Below, one piece after another: positions 7,680-16,560 of a DNA stretch of 64,000 nt (positions within the stretch are counted from its first letter, which is position 1; each line of letters opens with the position of its first letter). Under the pieces are notes generated by a model. It was not told the DNA's origin, made no database searches, and saw only the letters and a program-made list of their open reading frames with translations. Position numbers and translations under genes: made by a program. Where the stretch lies: NCBI RefSeq assembly GCF_022539255.1, contig NZ_JAKZBV010000001.1:1736001-1800000 (forward strand), written 5' to 3'. This stretch comes from Sinomonas terrae. GTDB lineage: Bacteria > Actinomycetota > Actinomycetes > Actinomycetales > Micrococcaceae.

Positions 7680-8567
7680 ATGGGTCGAGGAACATCTGCT
7701 GTGATTCTGGCCGCTTTCTTGGCTGTTATCGCCTCAGGATGCACGTCGGCAGGGCCTTCTGGTTCCGCTTCTTCCAGCGGCACCGCCACCGCTACCGAGA
7801 GCGTGACGGCGACGCCTACAGCTAGTTCTACGCCCACCGCGCCGACAACCTCGGCGATCTCCGACTCGGGGTCGATTGCTCTCACATCGACCAGAGGCTA
7901 TACGGCATCGATCGATTACAGCGTGAGCGCCTCGGACTTTACGATGTCGACAGCCACGAATGCGCCAGGTTTCTCGAGCGTTACGTTCAAGGTGAATGCG
8001 AAAGCGACGGTAACGAACACAACCTCCGGTCGGGACAATCCGGAATCATACGATTGGTCGCCCTTCGCGCTTTATCCCATCAATTCACCGGTCTGCACCA
8101 TTGGCAAAGGCCTGCTCAATAATGCGCCAACGCCAAGCGATGCCTCAGCAGTCCTACCGGGGCTTACAACGTCAGACGGCGGAGCACCCGCTTATTGTGC
8201 CTTGCAGCTGACGAACGAGATGTCGTTCGGCCCGAGCCCCAGCAATGCCTCTCCTGCCCCTCTTGCCCCGGGGCAGATGGCGCCCCTGGTGGCCGCCCCG
8301 GGCTCCGCGGCCACGGCCGGCACAATTCCGAAGGTCCCACAAGCCTCGGCGGCCCAACTCGTCTCGGGACTGGTTCAGCCGGCGAAGATCGTCTATCAAG
8401 TGACCTACATCCAAGACGGCCCAGCGAATCAGAAACCTGCTGGCGAGAATTGCAGTGCCTACCTCTATACCGTTCCGGGTGCCAGCAACACGACGAGTCC
8501 GTTCGTGATCTCCGTTCCCGCGAGGTATGCCGGGGTCTGCTCCTCGAGCGCGTCAGCTGGGAGCTGA
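7680..8567 (+). CDS. Secreted lipoprotein of unknown function
   Basis: The 295-aa product has a type II signal peptide: a short basic start, hydrophobic SAVILAAFLAVI and lipobox ASGC, with the lipidated Cys at about residue 21. A Ser/Thr/Ala/Pro-rich linker (about 22-65) would span the wall, followed by a beta-rich domain of about 220 residues containing several Cys (PVCTIGKG, YCALQL, ENCSAY, GVCSS) that could form disulfides outside the cell. ATG 7680 follows GGTAGGAG. I recognise no family. Base use is less G/C-biased than its neighbours, and it interrupts an otherwise conserved gene order, which suggests acquisition. Confidence 0.75.
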   Translation: MGRGTSAVILAAFLAVIASGCTSAGPSGSASSSGTATATESVTATPTASSTPTAPTTSAISDSGSIALTSTRGYTASIDYSVSASDFTMSTATNAPGFSSVTFKVNAKATVTNTTSGRDNPESYDWSPFALYPINSPVCTIGKGLLNNAPTPSDASAVLPGLTTSDGGAPAYCALQLTNEMSFGPSPSNASPAPLAPGQMAPLVAAPGSAATAGTIPKVPQASAAQLVSGLVQPAKIVYQVTYIQDGPANQKPAGENCSAYLYTVPGASNTTSPFVISVPARYAGVCSSSASAGS

Positions 8568-8699
8568 GCGACCCGACGATTCCCGGGTCACCGATTCCAA
8601 GTCGGCCTGATTGGTCCTCCACAGCGGTCTCCACGGCGTGTTCCTCACATAGTTCCCAGATTGGTGTCGAGGCTGCCCTCGGGCGGCCAAGCTGGCTGC

Positions 8700-9056
8700 A
8701 TGAGGGCGAAGGATATTGTCGGCCAGCGCGGTGAGCGGCTCGCCGAGGACTACTTGAAGGCGAGCGGGGCGGTGATCCTGGATCGCAACTGGCGGTGCCG
8801 GGAGGGGGAGTTGGACCTCGTGGCGCTTGACGGTGCGGTGCTGGTTGCGGTCGAGGTGAAGTCGCGCTCGTCATGGGACTTCGGGCATCCGTTCGAGGCA
8901 GTCGATAGCGCGAAGCTCGCCCGGGTGGCGCGGCTAGCCGCTGCGTGGGCGAGGGAGCATCGACTTCAGGCTGCTCGACGTCGGGTGGACGTGATCGCTG
9001 TGACGGGGCCGGAGAAGGCTTCTCCTTTGGTCGAGCATCTGCGAGGTGTGGCGTGA
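8700..9056 (+). CDS. YraN family protein (UPF0102, endonuclease-like fold)
   Basis: An 118-aa protein with the restriction-endonuclease-like signature of UPF0102: the GEx motif in CREGELDLVALDG followed by VLVAVEVKSRSS, and the family N-terminus GQRGERLAEDYLKASG. Its cellular role is not established. I chose ATG 8700 over TTG 8661 because homology begins there. Its stop overlaps the comM start (GTGA), giving a coupled yraN-comM-dprA set, the usual context of this family. Confidence 0.93.
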   Translation: MRAKDIVGQRGERLAEDYLKASGAVILDRNWRCREGELDLVALDGAVLVAVEVKSRSSWDFGHPFEAVDSAKLARVARLAAAWAREHRLQAARRRVDVIAVTGPEKASPLVEHLRGVA

Positions 9057-10615
9057 GTGGGGTAGGCCGTGCGCTGGGGATCGGGTTGGTCGGTTTGAAC
9101 GGGTTTGTGGTTGAGGTGGAGGCGGATATCGGTCAGACTCTGCCGGCGTTCGTGCTGCTGGGGCTTCCGGATTCGGCGTTGAACGAGGCGAAGGAGCGGG
9201 TGCGGTCTGCGGCGCAGAACTCGGGTCTGCCGTTGAGCCGGCGAAAGATCACCGTGAATCTGATTCCGGCTTCGCTGCCGAAGCGGGGTACGGCGTTCGA
9301 TTTGGCGATCACTGTTGCGGCGCTGGCAGCGGCGGGGGACATTCGTCCGCCGGCGGATGCGGTGTTCGTGGCGGAGCTGGGTCTGGACGGGCGGTTGAGG
9401 CCGGTTCAGGGGGTGCTGCCGGCGGTGATGGCGGCGGTGCGGGCGGGCTATCGGGACGTGGTCGTTGCGAAGGCGAACGAGGCGGAGGCCGGGCTCGTGC
9501 CCGGGGCGCGGGTGCGCGGCTATGAGAGTCTGGGCAGTCTGGCGTTGGATCTGGGTGCGGACCCCCTGAGCGTGATCCTGCCCGAGGAGGCAGACTCGGC
9601 TGCTTCGGCCGGGCGGGCAGGCGAGGGCGACGGCGCGGCTCCGCCTCCGCGTTCGGCGCCGGACCTGCGGGACGTGGCAGGGCAGCATGAGGCGCGGGCG
9701 GCTTTGGAAGTGGCGGCGGCGGGAGGACATCACATCCTGATGCTCGGCCCGCCGGGGGCGGGCAAGACGATGCTGGCTGAGCGGCTTCCGGGGATCCTGC
9801 CGGATCTCGACGACGAGGCGGCGATGGAGGTCACTGCCATCCATTCGCTCTCCAGCCACCCGAGCGCGACTCGCGAGCTCGTGCGTCGGCCCCCGTTCGA
9901 GAGCCCCCACCACACGGCTAGTCCTGCGGCGATTGTCGGGGGAGGCGCCGGGATCGCCCGTCCCGGCGCGGCATCACGCGCCCATAAGGGCGTCTTGTTC
10001 TTGGATGAGGCTCCGGAATTTCATCGGAACGTCCTCGATTCCCTGAGACAGCCTCTTGAGAGCGGTGTGGTCAGTATCGACAGGGCGGCTGGGACGGCCG
10101 CCTATCCTGCCCGCTTCCTGCTCGTCCTCGCTGCGAATCCCTGTCCCTGCGGACAAGGATCTGGAAAGGGCCTCCTGTGCTCGTGCCCGCCTCAGGCGAA
10201 GCGTCGATACCTCGCACGGCTGTCCGGTCCGCTCCTCGATCGCGTCGACATTCAGCTTGGCGTCCGGCGGGTGTCCGCCGTCGATCTCGCGGGCAACTCT
10301 TCCGGGGAGTCTTCGAAGGCCGTGGCGGCCCGCGTCCTTCGGGCAAGGGAGCGTCAGTCCGAGCGGCTGAGGCCCTTTGGCTTTTCGACGAATGCGGAGG
10401 CGCCTGGTCGGCTCCTACGTGGTGCACTCAGGCTCCCGTCGAGCGCGACGGGCATCTTGGATCGAGCTCTCGAGACGCACACGCTCACGGCACGGGGCTA
10501 CGATCGCGTTCTCCGGCTCGCGTGGTCAATCGCGGATCTCGCCGGGAGTGAGCGGCCGAGCCCCGACGACGTGGGCGAGGCATTGCTGCTGCGCACCACG
10601 GAGGAGGCACGGTGA
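9053..10615 (+). CDS. comM: ComM/YifB-type Mg-chelatase-like AAA+ ATPase
   Basis: A 520-aa protein homologous to ComM, the helicase that drives branch migration during natural transformation. It has an N-terminal LonC-like domain (about 1-190), a Walker A GPPGAGKT near residue 231, FLDEAPEFHRNVLDSLRQPL as Walker B and sensor region, a four-Cys insert including NPCPCGQG and LCSCPP, and a C-terminal Mg_chelatase_C helical domain. GTG 9053 overlaps the yraN stop, and the gene end overlaps dprA by four bases. Pairing with dprA suggests uptake or recombination of DNA, though competence is not shown for this organism. Confidence 0.94.
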   Translation: MSGVGRALGIGLVGLNGFVVEVEADIGQTLPAFVLLGLPDSALNEAKERVRSAAQNSGLPLSRRKITVNLIPASLPKRGTAFDLAITVAALAAAGDIRPPADAVFVAELGLDGRLRPVQGVLPAVMAAVRAGYRDVVVAKANEAEAGLVPGARVRGYESLGSLALDLGADPLSVILPEEADSAASAGRAGEGDGAAPPPRSAPDLRDVAGQHEARAALEVAAAGGHHILMLGPPGAGKTMLAERLPGILPDLDDEAAMEVTAIHSLSSHPSATRELVRRPPFESPHHTASPAAIVGGGAGIARPGAASRAHKGVLFLDEAPEFHRNVLDSLRQPLESGVVSIDRAAGTAAYPARFLLVLAANPCPCGQGSGKGLLCSCPPQAKRRYLARLSGPLLDRVDIQLGVRRVSAVDLAGNSSGESSKAVAARVLRARERQSERLRPFGFSTNAEAPGRLLRGALRLPSSATGILDRALETHTLTARGYDRVLRLAWSIADLAGSERPSPDDVGEALLLRTTEEAR

Positions 10616-11859
10616 GCGGGGAACCGCGAGCCCGTGGGGCTGGACTGGGGGTTCCGGCCGGCGCGGAAGGCCTCGACGAAACAAGGATCGCGCGAGCGGC
10701 GCTCACTCGGCTCATCGAGCCTGGGGATGCGACGGGTGCGATGATTGTGGCCGCTTTGGGCCCGACCGAGGGCCTTCGAGTCGCGACAGGAAGCCAGCAA
10801 ATTGATCCAGCGATCGAAGCCCGTCTGAGGAGCGTCCTCATCGGTCGCGGTGCGAAGGCGTGGGAGGGCGTAGCTGCTGCCGTCGAACGGTGGAGGAGCC
10901 GTGTTCCCGACCTCGCTCCCCACCGAGACCTCGAGACGATAGCGCGGTTTGGCGGACGGTTCGTTATTCCCGAGGACTCTGAGTGGCCCGACGGATTCGG
11001 GGATCTCGGGGAGCAGGCTCCGCACGGGCTCTGGGTGCGCGGCGAGGAACACCTGCCTTCTCAACGGTCCGCGGTCGCCATCGTCGGCTCGCGTAATGCG
11101 ACGAACTACGGCCTGAGTGTGGCGGGGGAGATCTCCAAGGGCCTTGTGGACCGCGGAGTCACGGTCGTGAGTGGGGGCGCGTACGGAATCGACGCGCAGG
11201 CTCACAGAGCGGCCCTCGTGACTGATGGGAGAGGGCTTCCCACGGTTGCCGTGATGGCCGGGGGATTGGACCGCTATTACCCATCCGGCAATGAGCAGCT
11301 TCTCCGCGAGGTCGCGCGCCGTGGCCTGCTCGTCTCCGAACTGCCGCCTGGAGGGGCGCCGACGCGCCATCGGTTTCTGCGGCGGAACAGGCTCATCGCG
11401 GCGCTCACGGGCGTGACCGTTGTAGTCGAGGCGCAGTGGAGGTCGGGGGCACGCAGTACGGCGCATCACGCTGCCGATATCGGGCGCGTCGTGGCTGCCG
11501 TCCCCGGCTCTGTTTACAGCGCGAGCTCGGCTGGTTGCCACCGTCTTCTGAGGGACGGTGCTGCGGTATGCGTCACGGACGTCCAAGAGGTCTATGAGCT
11601 GTTGGCGCCGGCGGGCGAGGGACTCGCCGGAGAGCGGGAGGGGCATGTTGCCATACACGATGGACTGGCGGTCGAGGACTTCCTCCTCCTCGACGCGCTG
11701 CCCGTCAAGAGGGGAGCAGGGATCGACAGCCTGAGCACAGTGGCAGGGCTCAGCGCGGCCCAGGTCAGGGCTGGGCTCGGACGTCTCCAGCTGATGGGCC
11801 TGTGCCAGCAGACGGCGGGGGGATGGCGGAAAACGGACAAGGGAGGCTCGGCGAAGTGA
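10612..11859 (+). CDS. dprA: DNA-processing protein DprA
   Basis: DprA loads RecA onto incoming single-stranded DNA. The 415-aa protein has an N-terminal extension with a SAM-like region, then the Rossmann-type DprA domain with AIVGSRNATNYG, VVSGGAYGIDAQAHR, PSGNEQLL and RHRFLRRNRLIAAL, then GARSTAHHAADIGR, and a C-terminal winged helix (about 345-410). It is coupled to comM by a GTGA overlap. A 173-bp gap without a clear terminator follows before xerC. Confidence 0.95.
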   Translation: MSGEPRARGAGLGVPAGAEGLDETRIARAALTRLIEPGDATGAMIVAALGPTEGLRVATGSQQIDPAIEARLRSVLIGRGAKAWEGVAAAVERWRSRVPDLAPHRDLETIARFGGRFVIPEDSEWPDGFGDLGEQAPHGLWVRGEEHLPSQRSAVAIVGSRNATNYGLSVAGEISKGLVDRGVTVVSGGAYGIDAQAHRAALVTDGRGLPTVAVMAGGLDRYYPSGNEQLLREVARRGLLVSELPPGGAPTRHRFLRRNRLIAALTGVTVVVEAQWRSGARSTAHHAADIGRVVAAVPGSVYSASSAGCHRLLRDGAAVCVTDVQEVYELLAPAGEGLAGEREGHVAIHDGLAVEDFLLLDALPVKRGAGIDSLSTVAGLSAAQVRAGLGRLQLMGLCQQTAGGWRKTDKGGSAK

Positions 11860-12032
11860 AGAGGGGGATCGGGTTGAGGGGGTGGCAGCAGCGAGCGCGG
11901 ACCAGGTTGGGTGTGGCAGATGGGCCGATCGTGTGCGGAGGCCATAGGCCGAGCAGAACCGATGAATGATCGTGACCGGACGTACGCGAGTGTCGCCTTG
12001 TTCTCTGCACCGCCTGCAGCGAGAGTGGGCAG

Positions 12033-12959
12033 GTGACCGATGCGACGCCGCTTTCCCCGGGCCTGCGTGAGCCCCTTGAGGGCTTTCTGCGCCATATCGC
12101 GCTGGGCCGAGGTCGTTCGGAGCACACCGTTCGCGCCTACGAGGGGGACCTTTCCTCGATGCTCCGGTCGGCGCAACAGGATGGGGCAAGCGATCTCGTC
12201 GACATCGACCTCGCTCGGCTCCGTCGATGGCTCGGGCGCCAGAGCGAGGCCAAACTCGCGAGGGCGACGTTGGCTCGTCGCACCGCCGCCGTGAGGTCTT
12301 TCATGGCGTGGGCCGTCCGCGAGGGCAGGCTCGAGGTTGACCCCTCGCTGAGGCTTGCCTCGCCCAAGCGGCAATCGAGTCTCCCTGACGTCCTCCATCA
12401 AGAACAGACGAGGCGCCTGCTTGACTGTTTCGCTCAGGCGGCGGAGAGCGGAGACCCCGTGGCAGTTCGGGACTGGGCGCTGGCTGAACTCCTCTACGCC
12501 ACCGGGATCCGAGTTTCCGAACTCGTCGGCCTCGAGATCGACGATGTGGACCTCTACGCCCGTACTGTGCGCGTACTCGGCAAAGGCAACAAGCAGCGGA
12601 CGGTGCCCTTCGGCGTGCCAGCTGCCAACGCCGTCGTGCGCTGGCTCGGTGCGCGCTCCGCGTTGGTGACTCAGGACAGCGGTTCCGCTCTCTTCCTGGG
12701 CCGTCGGGGCGGTCGTCTGGGCCAGCGGCAGGCGAGGGAGACGATTGACGCTGCCCTCAAGTCCCTCGGAGATACCGCTGCGAGTGGACCTCACGCTCTC
12801 CGCCACACCGCCGCCACGCATCTTCTCGATGGCGGCGCCGACCTTCGGTCAGTTCAGGAGCTACTCGGTCACTCGAGTCTTGCCACGACCCAGCTGTACA
12901 CGCACGTCTCGGTCGAGAGGCTCCGTTCGAGCTATATCCAGGCCCATCCGAGAGCATGA
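12033..12959 (+). CDS. xerC: Tyrosine recombinase XerC
   Basis: XerC, with XerD, resolves chromosome dimers at dif. The 308-aa protein has a SAM-like core-binding domain (about 15-110) and a catalytic domain with a complete set of residues: R150 (TGIRVSEL), K174 (GKGNKQRT), H244 and R247 (GPHALRHTA), H270 (LLGHSSL) and Y279 (TQLYTHV). Its position directly after dprA is the usual xerC setting in actinobacteria, which argues for the housekeeping enzyme rather than a mobile-element integrase. GTG 12033 is the start. Confidence 0.93.
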   Translation: MTDATPLSPGLREPLEGFLRHIALGRGRSEHTVRAYEGDLSSMLRSAQQDGASDLVDIDLARLRRWLGRQSEAKLARATLARRTAAVRSFMAWAVREGRLEVDPSLRLASPKRQSSLPDVLHQEQTRRLLDCFAQAAESGDPVAVRDWALAELLYATGIRVSELVGLEIDDVDLYARTVRVLGKGNKQRTVPFGVPAANAVVRWLGARSALVTQDSGSALFLGRRGGRLGQRQARETIDAALKSLGDTAASGPHALRHTAATHLLDGGADLRSVQELLGHSSLATTQLYTHVSVERLRSSYIQAHPRA

Positions 12960-13190
12960 GAGCAAGCTCACGCCACGTCCTCCACCGCAACACGCCGCAA
13001 CCTCGCCAATGGTGCTGGCGGATCGTCCGCCTCTCGTGCAGAATGGCCCCTGATGGCTTTGTACGTCCAAGGGGCAAGAAATGCGCCTCAACAGGACGAG
13101 AGGGCCACTGACAACTGAAACAACCACTGGTTCACACACTCCGTGCTGACGGTCGTAGGGGAAGACGTACCGACAGCGATGGAGGATGGA

Positions 13191-13694
13191 ATGTCTGCAG
13201 TGATGACCCGTGGTCTGCTGTTCGTGCACTCGGCACCGAGTGCGCTATGCCCGCATGTGGAGTGGGCTATCGGCTCCGTCGTTGAGAAGCGCACGGATCT
13301 TGAGTGGACCCCTCAACCAGCCGCGCCCGGGATGTTCCGAGCCGAACTCTCGTGGGTCGGCGCCCCCGGGACGGGTGCGCAGCTGGCGTCTTCCCTCCGG
13401 GGATGGGCGCATCTGCGGTATGAGGTCACCGAAGAGCCCAGTTCAGGCGTGGATGGTGCGCGCTGGTCGCACACTCCCGAGCTAGGGATCTTCCATGCGA
13501 CGACGGACGTTCACGGAAACATCATGGTGACTGAAGACCGCATCCGCTACGCGTATGAGTCGGGGGCTGGGGACCCTGCAGTCGTCTTCCAGGAACTTTC
13601 GCTTGCGCTGGGCGAGGCATGGGACGAGGAGCTCGAGCCGTTCCGGCATGCCGCGGAAGGCGCGCCCGTGCGTTGGCTGCACCAAGTGGGCTGA
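13191..13694 (+). CDS. DUF3145 domain-containing protein
   Basis: A 167-aa actinobacterial protein of unknown function. LLFVHSAPSALCPHVEWAI, PGMFRAELSWVG, ELGIFHATTDVHGNIMV and the C-terminal PVRWLHQVG are characteristic of DUF3145. It is soluble, with no signal peptide. I chose ATG 13191, with GGAGGA five bases upstream, over TTG 13143. The 231 bp before it carries no other gene. It converges on fabF, and a perfect stem-loop lies between them. Confidence 0.9.
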   Translation: MSAVMTRGLLFVHSAPSALCPHVEWAIGSVVEKRTDLEWTPQPAAPGMFRAELSWVGAPGTGAQLASSLRGWAHLRYEVTEEPSSGVDGARWSHTPELGIFHATTDVHGNIMVTEDRIRYAYESGAGDPAVVFQELSLALGEAWDEELEPFRHAAEGAPVRWLHQVG

Positions 13695-13724
13695 GCCGCC
13701 TCGTCATTCACCTTCATCGCGCAC

Positions 13725-13755
13725 CAAGAGGGCCCGCAGATCGCGGGCCCTCTTC
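13725..13755. terminator. Bidirectional stem-loop between DUF3145 gene and fabF
   Basis: AGAGGGCCCGC and GCGGGCCCTCT pair across a short ATC-type loop and are followed by TT on the plus strand. It lies between convergent genes, so it can serve both. Confidence 0.8.
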
Positions 13756-13803
13756 GCAGTCTCCGGCGAGCTCGTGGAGCAGCGGCTCGGCGGGTTCGAG
13801 GGC

Positions 13804-15039
13804 TCAGTGGTTGCGGAGGACCAGGACGGCGTTGTGGCCGCCGAAGCCGAACGAATTGCTGAGCGCCACAATGTCACCCTGGGGCAGCTCGCGGGCCGTC
13901 GTGACAACGTTGAGAGGGATCTCGGGATCCTGATGGTCCAGATTGATCGTTGCGGGCGCCTTGCGTTCGTAGATGGCAAGCACGGTGAGCACGGCCTCGA
14001 CGGCGCCCGATGCACCAAGGAGGTGGCCCATCTGAGACTTTGTCGCGGAGACCGCTACGTCGTCGACGTGCTCGCCCAGAGCGGCCTTGAGGGCCGTGTA
14101 CTCGGGCTTGTCGCCGACCGGGGTCGAGGTTGCGTGGGCATTGACGTGCACGATGTCCTCCGGCTGGACCCGGGCATCGTACATCGCGGCCTTGAGTGCG
14201 CGCGTTGCCCCGAGACCTTCAGGGTCGGGGGCGGTGATGTGATAGGCGTCGGCCGTTACAGAGGTTCCGGCAAGCTCCGCGTAGATGCGGGCTCCACGGG
14301 CGAGGGCGTGCTCCTCGGCCTCGAGGACCAGGGCTCCCGCACCTTCGCCCATCACAAAGCCATCCCGGTCGATGTCGTACGGGCGCGATGCGTGCTCGGG
14401 ATCGTCGTTCCGCTTCGACAGGGCCTGCATCGACGCGAATGCGGCGAGCGGCATGGGGTGAATTGCAGCCTCGGCGCCGCCGACCATGACGACGTCGGCC
14501 TTCCCTGAGCGGATCAGTTCCTGCCCCACCGCCATCGCCTCTGTTCCGGAAGCGCAGGCCGAGACGGGGGTATGGGCTCCGGCCCTCGCCCCGAGGTCGA
14601 GGCTCACGGCTGCAGCGACACCGTTGGGCATAAGCATCGGTACGGTCATCGGCAGGACCCGACGAGGGCCCTTCTCCCTGAGCGTGTCCCACGCGTTAAG
14701 CAGGGTCCACACGCCGCCGATGCCCGTCGCAAACGCCACAGCGAGGCGATCGTGGTCGATCTCCTCGATTCCGGAATCCTTCCACGCCTCGCGGGCAGCG
14801 ATCACGCCGTACTGCGTCGAAGGATCCATGCGCTTCATCTCGACCCGTCCGAGTACGTCTTCGGCCGGGACGGAGAGCTTCGCCGCGATCTTCACGGGAA
14901 GGTCGTACTTCTCCACCCAGTCGTCAGTCAGGGGACCGACGCCCGAGACGCCCTTCACGGCGTTCTGCCAGAGGGTGGGAACGTCCCCGCCGATGGGGGT
15001 GGTGGCTCCGAGGCCGGTGACGACAACTTTGCGGGCCAT
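13804..15039 (-). CDS. fabF: Beta-ketoacyl-ACP synthase II
   Basis: FabF extends acyl-ACP by condensation with malonyl-ACP. The 411-aa thiolase-fold protein has nucleophile Cys162 in PVSACASGTEAM and the two catalytic His in VNAHATSTPVGD and KSQMGHLLGASG. It is the last gene of fabD-fabH-acpP-fabF on the minus strand, about 108 bp downstream of acpP. Together with FabD, FabH and ACP it forms the core of type II fatty acid synthesis. Confidence 0.96.
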   Translation of the reverse strand: MARKVVVTGLGATTPIGGDVPTLWQNAVKGVSGVGPLTDDWVEKYDLPVKIAAKLSVPAEDVLGRVEMKRMDPSTQYGVIAAREAWKDSGIEEIDHDRLAVAFATGIGGVWTLLNAWDTLREKGPRRVLPMTVPMLMPNGVAAAVSLDLGARAGAHTPVSACASGTEAMAVGQELIRSGKADVVMVGGAEAAIHPMPLAAFASMQALSKRNDDPEHASRPYDIDRDGFVMGEGAGALVLEAEEHALARGARIYAELAGTSVTADAYHITAPDPEGLGATRALKAAMYDARVQPEDIVHVNAHATSTPVGDKPEYTALKAALGEHVDDVAVSATKSQMGHLLGASGAVEAVLTVLAIYERKAPATINLDHQDPEIPLNVVTTARELPQGDIVALSNSFGFGGHNAVLVLRNH

Positions 15040-15147
15040 GCTGCACTCTTTCGGGGTCGGTTAGCCGCTGCTGCGGAAGCTGCGAAGTCTGGCAGGGTGG
15101 AGCAGACGGCCGGCACCGAGGAGGTACCGGCCGTCAGCGAAGAGAGG

Positions 15148-15393
15148 TCAGGCCTGAGCCTTCGAGATGAAGTCGACAGCGTCGCCGACGGTCGAGAGGT
15201 TCTTGACCTCTTCGTCCGGGATGCGGACGCCGAACTTCTCCTCGGCGTTGACGACGATGGTCATCATCGAGATCGAGTCGATGTCGAGGTCGTCCGTGAA
15301 GGACTTGTCCAGCTGGACCGCGTCGGGGGCCAGACCCGTCTCCTCGTTGATGATCTCGGCCAGGCCGGCGAGGATCTCTTCGTTGCTAGCCAT
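15148..15393 (-). CDS. acpP: Acyl carrier protein
   Basis: An 81-aa acidic four-helix carrier. The phosphopantetheine Ser is S40 in DDLDIDSISMMTI; the residue after Ser is Ile rather than the usual Leu. It carries the growing chain between FabD, FabH and FabF. Its minus-strand ATG at 15393 follows a GAGAAGGAGCC ribosome site, and it lies about 105 bp below fabH in the same direction. Confidence 0.96.
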   Translation of the reverse strand: MASNEEILAGLAEIINEETGLAPDAVQLDKSFTDDLDIDSISMMTIVVNAEEKFGVRIPDEEVKNLSTVGDAVDFISKAQA

Positions 15394-15498
15394 TTCGGCT
15401 CCTTCTCTCTGATCGCCGGCTCGCGCCGACTAGCTGGGCAAGCCGCTTGTGCGGCTTGGCTTCACGCGCCCCGGGCACCGGCCCGGCGCACTGGGGAA

Positions 15499-16560
15499 CT
15501 AGGGGAGGCTGATGACCTGTGCGCCGAACACAAGGCCGGCACCGAACCCGATCTGGAGCGCGAGCTTGCCGCTCAGATCGGGGTTCTCCTTGAGCAGCCG
15601 GTGCGCGGCAAGCGGGATCGACGCCGCCGAGGTGTTGCCGGCGTCCGCGATGTCGCGGGCGACGATGACGCTCTCGGGCAGCTTGAGCTGCTTGACCATC
15701 TCGTCGATGATACGCATGTTCGCCTGATGCGGCACGAACGCGGCGAGGTCCTCCGGTTGGATGCCCGCGGCGTCGAGCGCGCGCTTGGCGACCTTCGCCA
15801 TCTCCCAGACAGCCCATCGGAAGACGGACTGGCCGTCCTGGCGCAGGGTCGGCCAGATCTTCGCTTCGGTGCCAAGGACGGCAGCTGCCTCGTCCGCCCC
15901 CTCGCGTTCTGCCTCGTCCGAGAGGTCGCGCACGTCCAGGAGCGAGTGAGTCATGCCGATCGTGCTCCACTTGCTCCCGTCGGAGCCCCACACAGAGGGC
16001 CCGATGCCCGGGACTTCGGACGGGCCGACGACTACCGCCCCGGCGCCGTCTCCGAGGAGGAATGAGATGCTGCGTTCGGTGTTGTCGATGTAGTCGCTGA
16101 GCTTCTCCGCGCCTACCACGAGGACGTATTCGGCGGCGCCTGCGCGTACAAGCGCGTCTGCTTGGGCTATGCCGTAGCAGTAGCCGGCGCAGGCGGCGGA
16201 GATGTCGTAGGCAGGCGCGGGGGTCGCGCCGAGGCGCTCACAGAGGAGAGCAGCAGCCGACGGCGTCGCATAAGGATGAGAAACCGTCGAGACGATGACG
16301 GCGCCGAGCTGCGAGGCCTCGATCCCTGCCTTCTGAATCGCCTCGCGCGCGGCGCCCTCTGCCATATCGATGACGTCAACCTCGGCGGGCGCCCGGTGAC
16401 GCGTGACGATGCCGGTCCGCTGACGAATCCACTCGTCCGAGGAGTCAATCCATTGGCAGATCTCCTCGTTCGTGACGTATACCGAGGGACGGTAGGCCCC
16501 GAAGCTCAGGATGCGCGAGTGCTCTTGAACGGGAGTCTGGCGGAGCGTTGCGGTGCTCAT
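15499..16560 (-). CDS. fabH: Beta-ketoacyl-ACP synthase III
   Basis: FabH starts fatty acid synthesis by condensing a short acyl-CoA with malonyl-ACP; actinobacterial forms usually use branched primers. The 353-aa protein has the triad Cys124 (SAACAGYCYG), His in VPHQANMRI and Asn in ADAGNTSAAS. Its start overlaps the fabD stop by four bases (ATGA), indicating translational coupling. It is somewhat longer than E. coli FabH (317 aa). Confidence 0.96.
   Translation of the reverse strand: MSTATLRQTPVQEHSRILSFGAYRPSVYVTNEEICQWIDSSDEWIRQRTGIVTRHRAPAEVDVIDMAEGAAREAIQKAGIEASQLGAVIVSTVSHPYATPSAAALLCERLGATPAPAYDISAACAGYCYGIAQADALVRAGAAEYVLVVGAEKLSDYIDNTERSISFLLGDGAGAVVVGPSEVPGIGPSVWGSDGSKWSTIGMTHSLLDVRDLSDEAEREGADEAAAVLGTEAKIWPTLRQDGQSVFRWAVWEMAKVAKRALDAAGIQPEDLAAFVPHQANMRIIDEMVKQLKLPESVIVARDIADAGNTSAASIPLAAHRLLKENPDLSGKLALQIGFGAGLVFGAQVISLP

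Noticed and set aside
10498..12189. A 563-codon minus-strand frame over dprA and its downstream gap
   Set aside because: Antisense to dprA, with no recognisable motif and poor codon bias in the gap region.
12033..12959. Tyrosine recombinase as integrase of a mobile element
   Set aside because: Its place after dprA and its full XerC-type motif set, with no attachment-site repeats or phage genes nearby, fit the housekeeping dimer-resolution enzyme.
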